DNA of 41,759 nucleotides from Saprospiraceae bacterium. GTDB taxonomy: Bacteria > Bacteroidota > Bacteroidia > Chitinophagales > Saprospiraceae. The DNA lies in NCBI GenBank assembly GCA_020846655.1, contig JADLDL010000114.1, forward strand, positions 1 through 41,759, written 5' to 3'. The notes below the pieces were generated by a model. The model saw only the letters and a program-made list of their open reading frames with translations. It was not told the origin of the DNA and ran no database searches. A program made the position numbers and the translations under genes. Shown here piece after piece: positions 34,730 to 41,759 of this stretch (positions are counted from its first letter, which is position 1; each line of letters begins with the position of its first letter).

Positions 34730-35686
34730 ATGCACAAACTTTTTTTAGTACTGATTTTTGGGAGCCTTCCTTTTTGGGGTATAGCGCAAAGTATATGGAT
34801 ACCCGCCAAACCTCCGGGGCTTTCACAGGAATTATACCAGGATTCAGAAACCGGCCTGAAGATAGCAGCGCGCCAACTTTCGGATAAAGGATTGCCTTTT
34901 ATTGACCAAAAGATAGACCGGTTTAACTTGTTCTTTAGTTATGCAAAATTACAAGCCCCACTTGATACAGTGGCTAAGTATATGAACCTTGTTTTTTTGT
35001 ATCACCCGGATTTTGTATGCGAGTATATGTTTACTACTCAATATTCGGGTTCCGAAGGAAAGTTTGTGCAGGGTTTTATCCGACGGTATGATTCCACCCT
35101 ATATCACAACACCCGACTTCGCTGCGCCGGCTTGTTTGCTTCCTATGACTCTGTATTGATCCGGCAGTTGGATACCATCCGGGCGGCCGACCAGGATATT
35201 CGGGGCAAACTGGACGCGCAGGGCAATCCGCAATTTGGCGGCCGCAATGCTTCCGCCAATGCCTTGTGGCGCCAGCAGCTTCAACGTGATTCCATCAACC
35301 AGCGAAAAATGGAGCAAATTTTCTTCCGATATGGCTATCCGGGGCGGCAACTGGTTGGCAGCAACCATGCCGGCGTGCTGTTTTCGGTGTTGCAGCATGC
35401 GCCGTTATCGCTCCAGGAAAAATACCTGTACCTGATTCAGGCGGCGGCTGAAAAAGACCAACTTGACCAGCAGTCTGTCGCATACCTGACCGACCGGATC
35501 CGAATGGCCAAAGGCCTGAAACAGCGATACGGCACACAATTGGTCTTCAATCCCCAAAAAGAAGCACTCGAACTCTATCCAATAGAAAATATGACAGGTA
35601 TAGATGCGCTTCGCAGAAGCGCAGGCCTGGGCCCTTTACACGAATACCTCCAACAATACGGGATTAAAGAAATTCGAAAAGAATGA
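34730..35686 (+). CDS. Secreted DUF6624-like protein in the RiPP operon
   Basis: 318 residues with a signal peptide ending near FWGIAQS. The C-terminal half has the DUF6624 pattern: RYGYPGRQLVGSNHAGVLFS, then QHAPLSLQEKYLYLIQ, then YLTDRIRMAKGLKQRYGTQ. Its function is unknown. The stop overlaps the start of the ATP-grasp gene in an ATGA, so translation is coupled, which argues for a role in this system, for example in processing, export or self-protection in the periplasm. That role is inference. The N-terminal half (about 25-180) is not recognised. Confidence 0.8.
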   Translation: MHKLFLVLIFGSLPFWGIAQSIWIPAKPPGLSQELYQDSETGLKIAARQLSDKGLPFIDQKIDRFNLFFSYAKLQAPLDTVAKYMNLVFLYHPDFVCEYMFTTQYSGSEGKFVQGFIRRYDSTLYHNTRLRCAGLFASYDSVLIRQLDTIRAADQDIRGKLDAQGNPQFGGRNASANALWRQQLQRDSINQRKMEQIFFRYGYPGRQLVGSNHAGVLFSVLQHAPLSLQEKYLYLIQAAAEKDQLDQQSVAYLTDRIRMAKGLKQRYGTQLVFNPQKEALELYPIENMTGIDALRRSAGLGPLHEYLQQYGIKEIRKE

Positions 35687-36672
35687 AAACGATAGCCATT
35701 CTGACAGAAAAAGGCGACCGCTCTACTGCGGAAGTAATGGACTATCTGGTTTATCGCCGCCAAACCACAATCCTCCGCCTCAACTACGAAACCCTGGTCC
35801 GGCACCTGCACCTCGAACTTGGCCAAGCGGCCAACCAGGCCACACTCAACGAGGCTCCTGCGCCCATTGATCTGGATGCCATCGACGGATTCTGGTACCG
35901 CCGGGGAAACATATACCTCAGCCTCCCCTTCGGGCAGGAGGCCATTCGGCACGAGCGGGTTAAGATGCACCTGGATGCCGAATGGATGGCCGTTCAGCAA
36001 CTGGCCCATGAAGCGTTTGGGGCCCACATAAAATTGGGCAGCGCACAAGCCGAAACGGAAGGCCGAAAACTAAAAGACCTGTTTCTGGCCCAAAAAGCCG
36101 GTTTTGCTGTGCCAGATACCCTGGTCACTACCGATAAAAATAAACTCATGCACTTTATGCAAGCCTACCCTTCGGTGATTACAAAGCCGCTGAACTACCA
36201 CGTCAATATTGAAACAACAGATGTTTTTTTCAAAAGTACCGGCACCCGGGTAATTACCCCCGACGAATTGGACAGACTCGATGATCATTTTTTTCCGCTG
36301 TTCGCACAGGAATACATAGACAAAAAAATAGAAATCCGCATCTTTTTCCTGAAAAACCAACTTTTCCCGATGGCCATCTTTTCGCAACAGGATGACACCA
36401 CCCGGCTCGATTACCGCCACTACAACACCGAAAAGCCAAACCGGAACGTGCCCTTTGCTTTGCCGGAAGCCCTTGCCCAATGTGTACTGCGTTTTATCGA
36501 ATACACTCAACTGGATACGGGCTCTATTGATGTAATGCTGGGGCAAGACGGGGTGTATTATTTCCTGGAGGTCAATCCCTGCGGGCAGTTTAGTTGGGTT
36601 TCTCTGCATTGTAACTATTATCTGGAAGAACGAATCGCTCAATATTTGACAGATGAACAAGCTACCGCATGA
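35683..36672 (+). CDS. gwsG: Grasp-with-spasm system ATP-grasp peptide maturase
   Basis: 329 residues. Residues 1 to about 100 are the pre-ATP-grasp domain of the MvdC/MvdD type, including FWYRRGN. Residues about 120-325 are the ATP-grasp fold. They have the lysine in ITKPLNYH, an acidic segment DKKIEIRIFF, and the metal-binding DVMLGQDGVYYFLEVNPCGQF. These ligases activate acidic side chains of a precursor core with ATP and join them to Thr/Ser or Lys. The likely substrate is the peptide at 34343. It overlaps genes at both ends: ATGA with the DUF6624 gene and 20 bp with the 82-residue gene. Confidence 0.93.
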   Translation: MKTIAILTEKGDRSTAEVMDYLVYRRQTTILRLNYETLVRHLHLELGQAANQATLNEAPAPIDLDAIDGFWYRRGNIYLSLPFGQEAIRHERVKMHLDAEWMAVQQLAHEAFGAHIKLGSAQAETEGRKLKDLFLAQKAGFAVPDTLVTTDKNKLMHFMQAYPSVITKPLNYHVNIETTDVFFKSTGTRVITPDELDRLDDHFFPLFAQEYIDKKIEIRIFFLKNQLFPMAIFSQQDDTTRLDYRHYNTEKPNRNVPFALPEALAQCVLRFIEYTQLDTGSIDVMLGQDGVYYFLEVNPCGQFSWVSLHCNYYLEERIAQYLTDEQATA

Positions 36673-36901
36673 TCACAAGGCCCCGGAAGATGATCCGGAA
36701 TATGACCGCTTGTTTGCGCCGGACATTTCGGGCCGCTTGCCGCTCATTTTTCATTTTCTGGAAGCAGATCCAATACAACCGGCTTTGCCTGTAGAAATCT
36801 GGGAAGAAGGTGTAAAATCATTCGAGGTAGATTTTTACCAAACCAGCACCTACACTCCGGAAATTTTCTATAAGCCCATTTCAAAAATATGGAAAATATA
36901 G
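36653..36901 (+). CDS. 82-residue protein between the two maturase genes, unknown
   Basis: 82 residues, acidic at the start (HDHKAPEDDPEYDRLFAPDI) and with a hydrophobic middle (RLPLIFHFLEADPIQPALP). It has no signal peptide, no double glycine and no cysteine. It overlaps the ATP-grasp gene by 20 bp and the SPASM gene by 13 bp, so it is firmly part of the operon. It may be a recognition or adaptor subunit for the maturases, or a second unleadered substrate. I recognise no family. Confidence 0.7.
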   Translation: MNKLPHDHKAPEDDPEYDRLFAPDISGRLPLIFHFLEADPIQPALPVEIWEEGVKSFEVDFYQTSTYTPEIFYKPISKIWKI

Positions 36902-38031
36902 AAGCCATGACCAACCACCTTCCGTTCAAACTATTCTCTTGTGTGTTGCCTGTGCGTGGTGCCCGGCGTTGCGCATTGGTAGACGTACAACGGCACGTCT
37001 TTCGCCTGATTCCCGAAGGGCTCTTTGAAATCCTGCGCGACATGGATGGCTCCAGCATACCGGAGGTCAAAGGGGCGTTTCAGGGCGAGCATGATGCCCT
37101 TATCGACGAATATTTTGCATGGCTGGAACGGGAAGAACTTATCTTTTTTACCGAAACCCCTGAATTGTTTCCGCCCATTGATTGGCGCTGGAACGCGCCG
37201 GCCGAGATTACCAATGCTATTTTGGATTTGGACCAAGACAGTGCCCCCGACTTTCCCGCCGTATTTGAAGAGTTGGGTGCCCTGGGCTGTAAACACGTGC
37301 AAATTCGCTGTTTTTGCGAAAAAAACCTGCCGTTTTGGGAAGATGTATTGGCCGCTGCGCATCGAAGCAGGGTTACCTCTATAGAGATTTTAACCCGATA
37401 CCACCCCGATTTTGACAAAAAGCGCCTGTTCGATTTTTGCCAACGCTTTCCCAGGGTCATTTTGTTTACGGCACATGCCGCTCCCGCAACCGAACAGGTG
37501 TACGGCGCCAGAAGTGGTATCGGGCACATCTTTTTTACCGAACAAGCCCTGGACTCTGCTGCGCATTGCGGGGTGATCCTGCCCGATTTTTTTACCGTCA
37601 ATATCAAAAATGTTTCAGAAGCCCTGCACCACAACTCTTGCCTGAATCGCAAAATTTCTATCGATACCCATGGAAATATAAAAAACTGCCCCTCCATGCC
37701 GCAATCCTTTGGCAATATCCGGACCACCTCGCTGCACACGGCGCTGGAACACCCCGATTTCAGGAAATTCTGGCACCTCAACAAAGATCAGGTGGCCGTA
37801 TGCCGCGACTGTGAGTTCAGGTATATCTGTACCGATTGCCGGGCCTATCTGGAACAACCCCATGACCCCGCGAGCAAACCGCTGAAATGCGGCTACGACC
37901 CCTACACCTGCCAATGGGAAGAATGGAGCAATAACCCGCTCAAACACCAAGCCATGGCGCACTATGGACTCTCTTCGCCCCAACCAACACCCAAACCTGT
38001 AGACTATGCCATCGCAGATACAACTTGCTAA
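36889..38031 (+). CDS. gwsS: Grasp-with-spasm system SPASM-domain peptide maturase
   Basis: 380 residues. Residues about 10-95 resemble a PqqD/RRE-like recognition region, although this is inference from pattern. Residues about 97-245 have the look of a radical-SAM barrel but no CxxxCxxC motif; only RCFCEKN is present. The SPASM domain is complete: C251 and C267 (CX10GX4C), C305, C308, C314 and C317 (CX2CX5CX2C), then C334 and C341. The protein probably carries auxiliary iron-sulfur clusters without SAM chemistry. The start may be at 36889 or at the ATG at 36907. It overlaps both neighbours and works with the ATP-grasp enzyme. Confidence 0.9.
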   Translation: MENIEAMTNHLPFKLFSCVLPVRGARRCALVDVQRHVFRLIPEGLFEILRDMDGSSIPEVKGAFQGEHDALIDEYFAWLEREELIFFTETPELFPPIDWRWNAPAEITNAILDLDQDSAPDFPAVFEELGALGCKHVQIRCFCEKNLPFWEDVLAAAHRSRVTSIEILTRYHPDFDKKRLFDFCQRFPRVILFTAHAAPATEQVYGARSGIGHIFFTEQALDSAAHCGVILPDFFTVNIKNVSEALHHNSCLNRKISIDTHGNIKNCPSMPQSFGNIRTTSLHTALEHPDFRKFWHLNKDQVAVCRDCEFRYICTDCRAYLEQPHDPASKPLKCGYDPYTCQWEEWSNNPLKHQAMAHYGLSSPQPTPKPVDYAIADTTC

Positions 38032-39301
38032 GCCCCCGGAGCCGATCTTCAATGAGCGCGAAGAAATCCAATACCTACTCGGCAACCCACCCGGCTGGAT
38101 GCTTCGGTTTGGCCTCAGTAGCTTGGCGGGTATCGTGGTTTTTTTACTTGGCCTCAGTTATTTTATCCGGTATCCGGATGTGATTGAATCCAAAATTATA
38201 CTCACTACCGTCCATCCGCCCATTCGTGTGTTGGCCACGGCCAGCGGCCGCGTATCGGCGCTGCTGAGCGCCGACCATCAACTCGTTGAGCAAGGAGAGG
38301 TGTTGGCGGTCCTGGAAAATGCAGCCGACTGGACAGATGTGCGGCAATTGGAGGCCTGGCTGCAACATCCGCTTGAACCGACGCCTGCAGGCCTCCGTGT
38401 CGGTGAACTGCAGGGGCCCTGGTCGGCCTTTACCCAACATTGGAATGAGTTCCGGTACTACCGCAGCAACAACGGTACGGCGGAGCGGATCGCACACCTG
38501 CGCCGGCAAATCCTCCAATTGGAGGCGATGGAAAAGGTTTTGCTGGCGCAAAAAAACACCCAGCAGGCGGCCTTTGATCTGGCGCTCAAAGACCGGCAAC
38601 GGCAGCAAAACCTGCATGCCAATGGCATCATTTCCGACTTGGAAGCCGAAAAGGCGGAGGCCGCTTTTTTGCAACAACAACAACAACTCGAAGGCGCTGC
38701 AGCAGCGTTTATCCAAAATCGAATGCAAATCCGGCAAATCGAAAGCCAAATCACCGATCTCGGGCAGAACAACAACGACCAGTTCAACGAGAAAGAACTT
38801 ACCCTGGCCGAAGACCGGCAACGCCTGCTCAGCGCGGTCATCGAATGGAAACAACGATACCTGGTACAGGCGCCGATCCGGGGCCGGGTGTCGCTATCGA
38901 CGGTGTGGAGCCCCCAGCAGCCAGTCGCCGCAGGCGATGAAATTCTGGCCGTTGTGCCACTCGAATCGGATACCAATGCCCGGCGGGTCATCGGTAAGGC
39001 CATGTTACTGGTAGCCAATTCCGGGCAGGTCAAGGCCGGCATGAAGGGCTTGATCCGCCTCGATGGCTTCCCGGCACAACAATTCGGCGCCCTCGAAGCC
39101 ACGGTCAGCAACATCGCTCTGGTGCCGCAAAAAGATGCCTATGTCCTCAACCTGGAGCTGCCACATGCATTGCGCACCACCTATGGCAAAGAGGTGACGC
39201 TGCGGCAGGAAATGAGTGGCACGGTGCGCATCGTCACCGATGACCAGCGCATCCTGAGTCGAATTTTTAACCGCCTGCGCGATTTATTGAAGAATAGTTA
39301 A
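38006..39301 (+). CDS. HlyD-family membrane fusion protein of the RiPP exporter
   Basis: 431 residues. A cytoplasmic N-terminus is followed by one membrane helix (about 35-52), a lipoyl-like half (VLATASGRVSALL...VEQGEVLAVLENA), a long alpha-helical coiled coil (about 165-275) rich in Gln and Glu, the second lipoyl half (VQAPIRGRVSLSTV) and a beta-barrel. It connects the inner-membrane ABC exporter to the outer membrane. It overlaps the SPASM gene by 26 bp. The exporter itself lies 4.2 kb upstream, at the other end of the cluster. No TolC gene is in the window. Confidence 0.92.
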   Translation: MPSQIQLAKPPEPIFNEREEIQYLLGNPPGWMLRFGLSSLAGIVVFLLGLSYFIRYPDVIESKIILTTVHPPIRVLATASGRVSALLSADHQLVEQGEVLAVLENAADWTDVRQLEAWLQHPLEPTPAGLRVGELQGPWSAFTQHWNEFRYYRSNNGTAERIAHLRRQILQLEAMEKVLLAQKNTQQAAFDLALKDRQRQQNLHANGIISDLEAEKAEAAFLQQQQQLEGAAAAFIQNRMQIRQIESQITDLGQNNNDQFNEKELTLAEDRQRLLSAVIEWKQRYLVQAPIRGRVSLSTVWSPQQPVAAGDEILAVVPLESDTNARRVIGKAMLLVANSGQVKAGMKGLIRLDGFPAQQFGALEATVSNIALVPQKDAYVLNLELPHALRTTYGKEVTLRQEMSGTVRIVTDDQRILSRIFNRLRDLLKNS

Positions 39302-39321
39302 GGGCGCTGGCCAGCGCCCTT
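39300..39321. terminator. Bidirectional hairpin between convergent genes
   Basis: aagggcgctggccagcgccctt is a perfect 22-bp palindrome. It fills the 18-bp gap between the stops at 39301 (plus) and 39320 (minus) and includes parts of both stop codons. It has no long T run. Confidence 0.65.
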
Positions 39322-41011
39322 ATTGGGGCTTGCGTTTTTCCCATTCCTGCAAATCGGCATCGCCGCCCGCCGCATCGCCCAGTTGCTTGCGCACATTGCC
39401 ACGCGCCCGGTAGGCCCGCGCAAAACCGGGTTCGAGTTCGAGGGTTTTGTTCAGGTCGGCCAGCGCCTCCGGCAAACGTTTCAGGTTGACGTAAGACAAG
39501 GCCCGGTTGTACAGGATTTCCGGGTCGTTCGGGTGTTTTTCCAGGTATTTGTTCAAATCGGCCACCGACGATTCGTATTGTTTGGCCATGCCCAGCAAGC
39601 CACCGCGGTATTTGTAGGCCTCGGTCAGGTCCGGATTGGTGCTGATGGCTTTGTTGAAATCCTCCAGCGCGCGCCGGCCTTCGCCTTTGTCGCCCAGGGC
39701 CATACCGCGCCACAGGTAGGCTTTGCCGCCGTTGTCGCCTTGGGCCGCAATGGCTTTTTCAATCAGCACCACCGTGTCGCGCCAGTCGCGGATGCGGGAA
39801 AATGTGGTCAGGAACCAAGCCAGGCCAAGCACAGCCAGCACCACCCAGGCCAGGCCCGCCCGGTTGGGGGCTTTGTCGCGGAAAAAGCCCGGCAAGGCAG
39901 CCAGAATGGCAAAAAACCCGAGGCAAGCCAGGTAGTTGTAGCGGTCCGAGCGGAGTTCGAAGGTGCCGATGGTGTACAGGGGCAAGGCAAAAACGATATT
40001 AGCCAGGTAAAAAAGTGTGCCCCGAAACACAAACGGCCATTGCTCGCGTTGGCGCCACACCCACCACAACAAACCCGCCAGCACCAGCGGCGCCGCGTAG
40101 TAGGGCCAGGGCCAACTACCGCCGGCATTTTTGACGAAGGGGTACCAAATACTCAGGCCGATGGGGGCCAGCAGTTTGGTCCAGTAAAACAAGAGGGTGT
40201 GGCAGGCCATCAGGGCGCGGTCGGCCATGGAAAAGCCCCCGCTCAGGGTGTCTACCTGGTGGCCGGCTTGCGCCCGGGAATAAAACGTGAGGAGCCCGAA
40301 GCCCAGCGCCAGGGCAAAAAACGGCGCTTTTTCGAGCAGCGAAGCCCGGCTCAGCGGAGCGCGGCGGAGCCAGAGGTCGACCACCAGCAAACTCAGGGGC
40401 AGGGCCACGGCTGCCGATTTGGACAAGCAAGCCAAGGCGAAAAAGCCCAGTGCCAGCCAGTATTTTTTGCCCCAGGCCGCCGCTTCATCCGTATGCGCCA
40501 CATATGCGTTCAGGGCCAACAGCGAAAAAAGCGAAAACAATGGGGTGCTAAACCCGGCAATCCAGGACACCGCCTCCACCTGCATCGGGTGAATCGCAAA
40601 AAACAAAGCAATCAGGAACGCTACCGTGGCATCCCCTTCGAGCCGCCGGAACAGGCGAAACACCAGAAATGCGTTGGCGGCATGTACCAGCGCGCTCATC
40701 ACGTGGTACCACAACGTGGAGTCCTTGCTCAGCCAGTGCGCCAGGGCATAGCCCATCCAGGTGATAGGCGCGTACATGCCCAGGTTGAAACGGCCAAATA
40801 TGCCAGGCGAAAAATTCGTAACCGCCGGGTTGTCGAGCGTGGCCGAGTGGTCGTCCATGGCTACCATCGGATTGCCAAAACCGGTGCTGTACAGCAGCAA
40901 GGCCAGGCCTGCCGCCACCCAGGGCATCCAGCGGTCCGGAGAATATTCAGAGGAAACCGTACTTTTGGAAGGGTTGGGAGCCGTTGTTTTTTTTGTCGCT
41001 TGTTTAGCCAT
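39320..41011 (-). CDS. Multi-pass membrane protein with C-terminal TPR repeats (TMTC/O-mannosyltransferase-like)
   Basis: 563 residues from the ATG at 41011 (MAKQATKKTTAPN). The frame is open to 41167 but the extra part does not look coding. Residues about 30-420 have around ten hydrophobic helices with a luminal MVAMDDHSATLDNPAV loop and the motif HPMQVEAVSWIAG, resembling bacterial TMTC-like glycosyltransferases of the GT-C type. The aspartate pair in the first loop fits a catalytic DD motif. Residues about 430-555 hold four or five TPRs (KAYLWRGMALGDKGEGRRALEDFNKAI and so on, in outline). Substrate is unknown. It is convergent with the RiPP operon and not obviously linked to it. Confidence 0.82.
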   Translation of the reverse strand: MAKQATKKTTAPNPSKSTVSSEYSPDRWMPWVAAGLALLLYSTGFGNPMVAMDDHSATLDNPAVTNFSPGIFGRFNLGMYAPITWMGYALAHWLSKDSTLWYHVMSALVHAANAFLVFRLFRRLEGDATVAFLIALFFAIHPMQVEAVSWIAGFSTPLFSLFSLLALNAYVAHTDEAAAWGKKYWLALGFFALACLSKSAAVALPLSLLVVDLWLRRAPLSRASLLEKAPFFALALGFGLLTFYSRAQAGHQVDTLSGGFSMADRALMACHTLLFYWTKLLAPIGLSIWYPFVKNAGGSWPWPYYAAPLVLAGLLWWVWRQREQWPFVFRGTLFYLANIVFALPLYTIGTFELRSDRYNYLACLGFFAILAALPGFFRDKAPNRAGLAWVVLAVLGLAWFLTTFSRIRDWRDTVVLIEKAIAAQGDNGGKAYLWRGMALGDKGEGRRALEDFNKAISTNPDLTEAYKYRGGLLGMAKQYESSVADLNKYLEKHPNDPEILYNRALSYVNLKRLPEALADLNKTLELEPGFARAYRARGNVRKQLGDAAGGDADLQEWEKRKPQ

Positions 41012-41213
41012 CGGGAAATGCCGTTTTTTGCAGGCGGCAAAATACGGTGTCTGCGCATATTCTGCGAAAAGAACGCCGGAAGCCGGCGCGAAAAGGCGTA
41101 TTGGCGCAGAGCACAGGACTCCAATCAAGCAGCGCAGCCCTGTTCCAATGCATCTAAACCGGATCAAACCCTGTCATTCACTACTTCATTCTTCATATTG
41201 TATCCACATTCCC

Positions 41214-41759
41214 ATGAAAAAGTCCTCCCTCTTTCTTGCTCTGTTTTTGGCAGCCGTGTCGCTGCAGGCCCAGTACGGCGGCCCCCGCTTGTTTTTGGAT
41301 GTGCCATCCATGTATTTTCACACCCCCGACGTCGAACAGATCGGCGACCGGCTCGGCGCTGGCGCTGAAATTGCCATGAACGTCGGCACCCACTGGAGCG
41401 TCGCCCGCTTGGGCGCAGGCACCACCTTTACCTTCAAACCCACCAACGAGGAGTTCAATACCAGCACGCTTTGGGGCCCATATGCGATCCTGGAAGCCGG
41501 CGCTGGCATGTACCGCTCCAATGGCAACCAGTGCGCCAAAAACCACGCCAGCGCCTTCACCGCGCTCGGCAAAGTGGGGCTGCGCTACGAATTTAATGAA
41601 AAAGCCGTGCCGTCTACGGATGGAGACCCCAGCCAGTTCGATTTTACGGTGGGCGTGGAGTTGGGCTATTTTTTCATTCGCGACGTGTTTCGCAACATGG
41701 AAATCGTAGCCTCCGCCAACTACCTGACCCAAAACAAAACCATTGCCGCGAACTTCGGA
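41214..41759 (+). CDS. Outer-membrane-type beta-barrel protein (partial, 3' end outside the window)
   Basis: An ATG at 41214 opens an uninterrupted frame to the window end (182 codons). The protein begins with a signal peptide (MKKSSLFLALFLAAVSLQAQ). It then has alternating hydrophobic strands and Gly/aromatic turns (AALGKVGLRYEF-like and FTVGVELGYFFI), the pattern of an outer membrane beta-barrel. The family and C-terminus cannot be judged. It is divergent from the TPR membrane protein gene, with about 200 bp between. Confidence 0.8.
   Translation, partial: MKKSSLFLALFLAAVSLQAQYGGPRLFLDVPSMYFHTPDVEQIGDRLGAGAEIAMNVGTHWSVARLGAGTTFTFKPTNEEFNTSTLWGPYAILEAGAGMYRSNGNQCAKNHASAFTALGKVGLRYEFNEKAVPSTDGDPSQFDFTVGVELGYFFIRDVFRNMEIVASANYLTQNKTIAANFG

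Noticed and set aside
39323-41368. A plus-strand open frame of 681 codons
   Set aside because: Antisense to the TPR membrane protein; Gln/Arg/Gly-rich, and it also runs through the divergent promoter region.

Overview
The window comes from a GC-rich member of the Bacteroidota, most likely the Saprospiria lineage. Secreted proteins end in type IX secretion (T9SS) sorting domains. Promoters match the Bacteroidota -7 consensus TAnnTTTG, and ribosome binding sites are mostly not recognisable. SprB, HYR, CotH, DUF2721 and grasp-with-spasm families also fit. The class-level placement is inference.

Layout. 1-540: probable start of a minus-strand gene, then an octamer tandem-repeat element with arms in both orientations. 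539-4311: NrtR-like Nudix regulator, a secreted FG-GAP/VCBS protein, a second octamer/heptamer repeat that runs into the start codon of a PaaY-type hexapeptide protein. 4312-8750: a possible 20-residue ORF between a promoter and a terminator, a small secreted protein, and a large Asp-box/SprB/HYR surface protein. 8751-11806: a two-gene unit of a membrane-anchored TIR protein and a secreted TPR protein that share a repeat. 11807-14977: a GNAT-aminotransferase fusion divergent from a MocR regulator, with a perfect palindrome over the promoter. 15004-15375: tRNA-Thr and tRNA-Pro with promoter and terminator. 15395-17990: a small membrane protein and an AT-rich RloA/RloB (AbiL-like) defence pair. 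17995-24633: a GH2-GH53 fusion, a CotH-type T9SS protein and a DUF2721 protein. 24680-30670: the housekeeping run rimP-nusA-infB, then rfbA. 30673-31227: an unknown protein.

The most interesting block is 31405-39321, a complete grasp-with-spasm (graspetide-type RiPP) cluster. It holds a C39 peptidase ABC exporter, a small HTH protein, a double-glycine precursor, a strong hairpin, and then five overlapping genes: secreted DUF6624 protein, ATP-grasp ligase, an unknown 82-residue protein, a SPASM protein without the radical-SAM cysteine motif, and an HlyD adaptor. The logic is that the precursor is modified on its Thr/Ser/Asp-rich core by the ligase with the SPASM protein, cleaved after Gly-Gly by the exporter and secreted with HlyD. 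The DUF6624 and 82-residue proteins have no assigned role but are translationally coupled to the maturases.

The window closes with a TPR/multi-pass membrane protein and the start of an outer-membrane-type protein. No insertion sequence, CRISPR array, rRNA or prophage was seen. Most very long frames antisense to the GC-rich genes are shadows.
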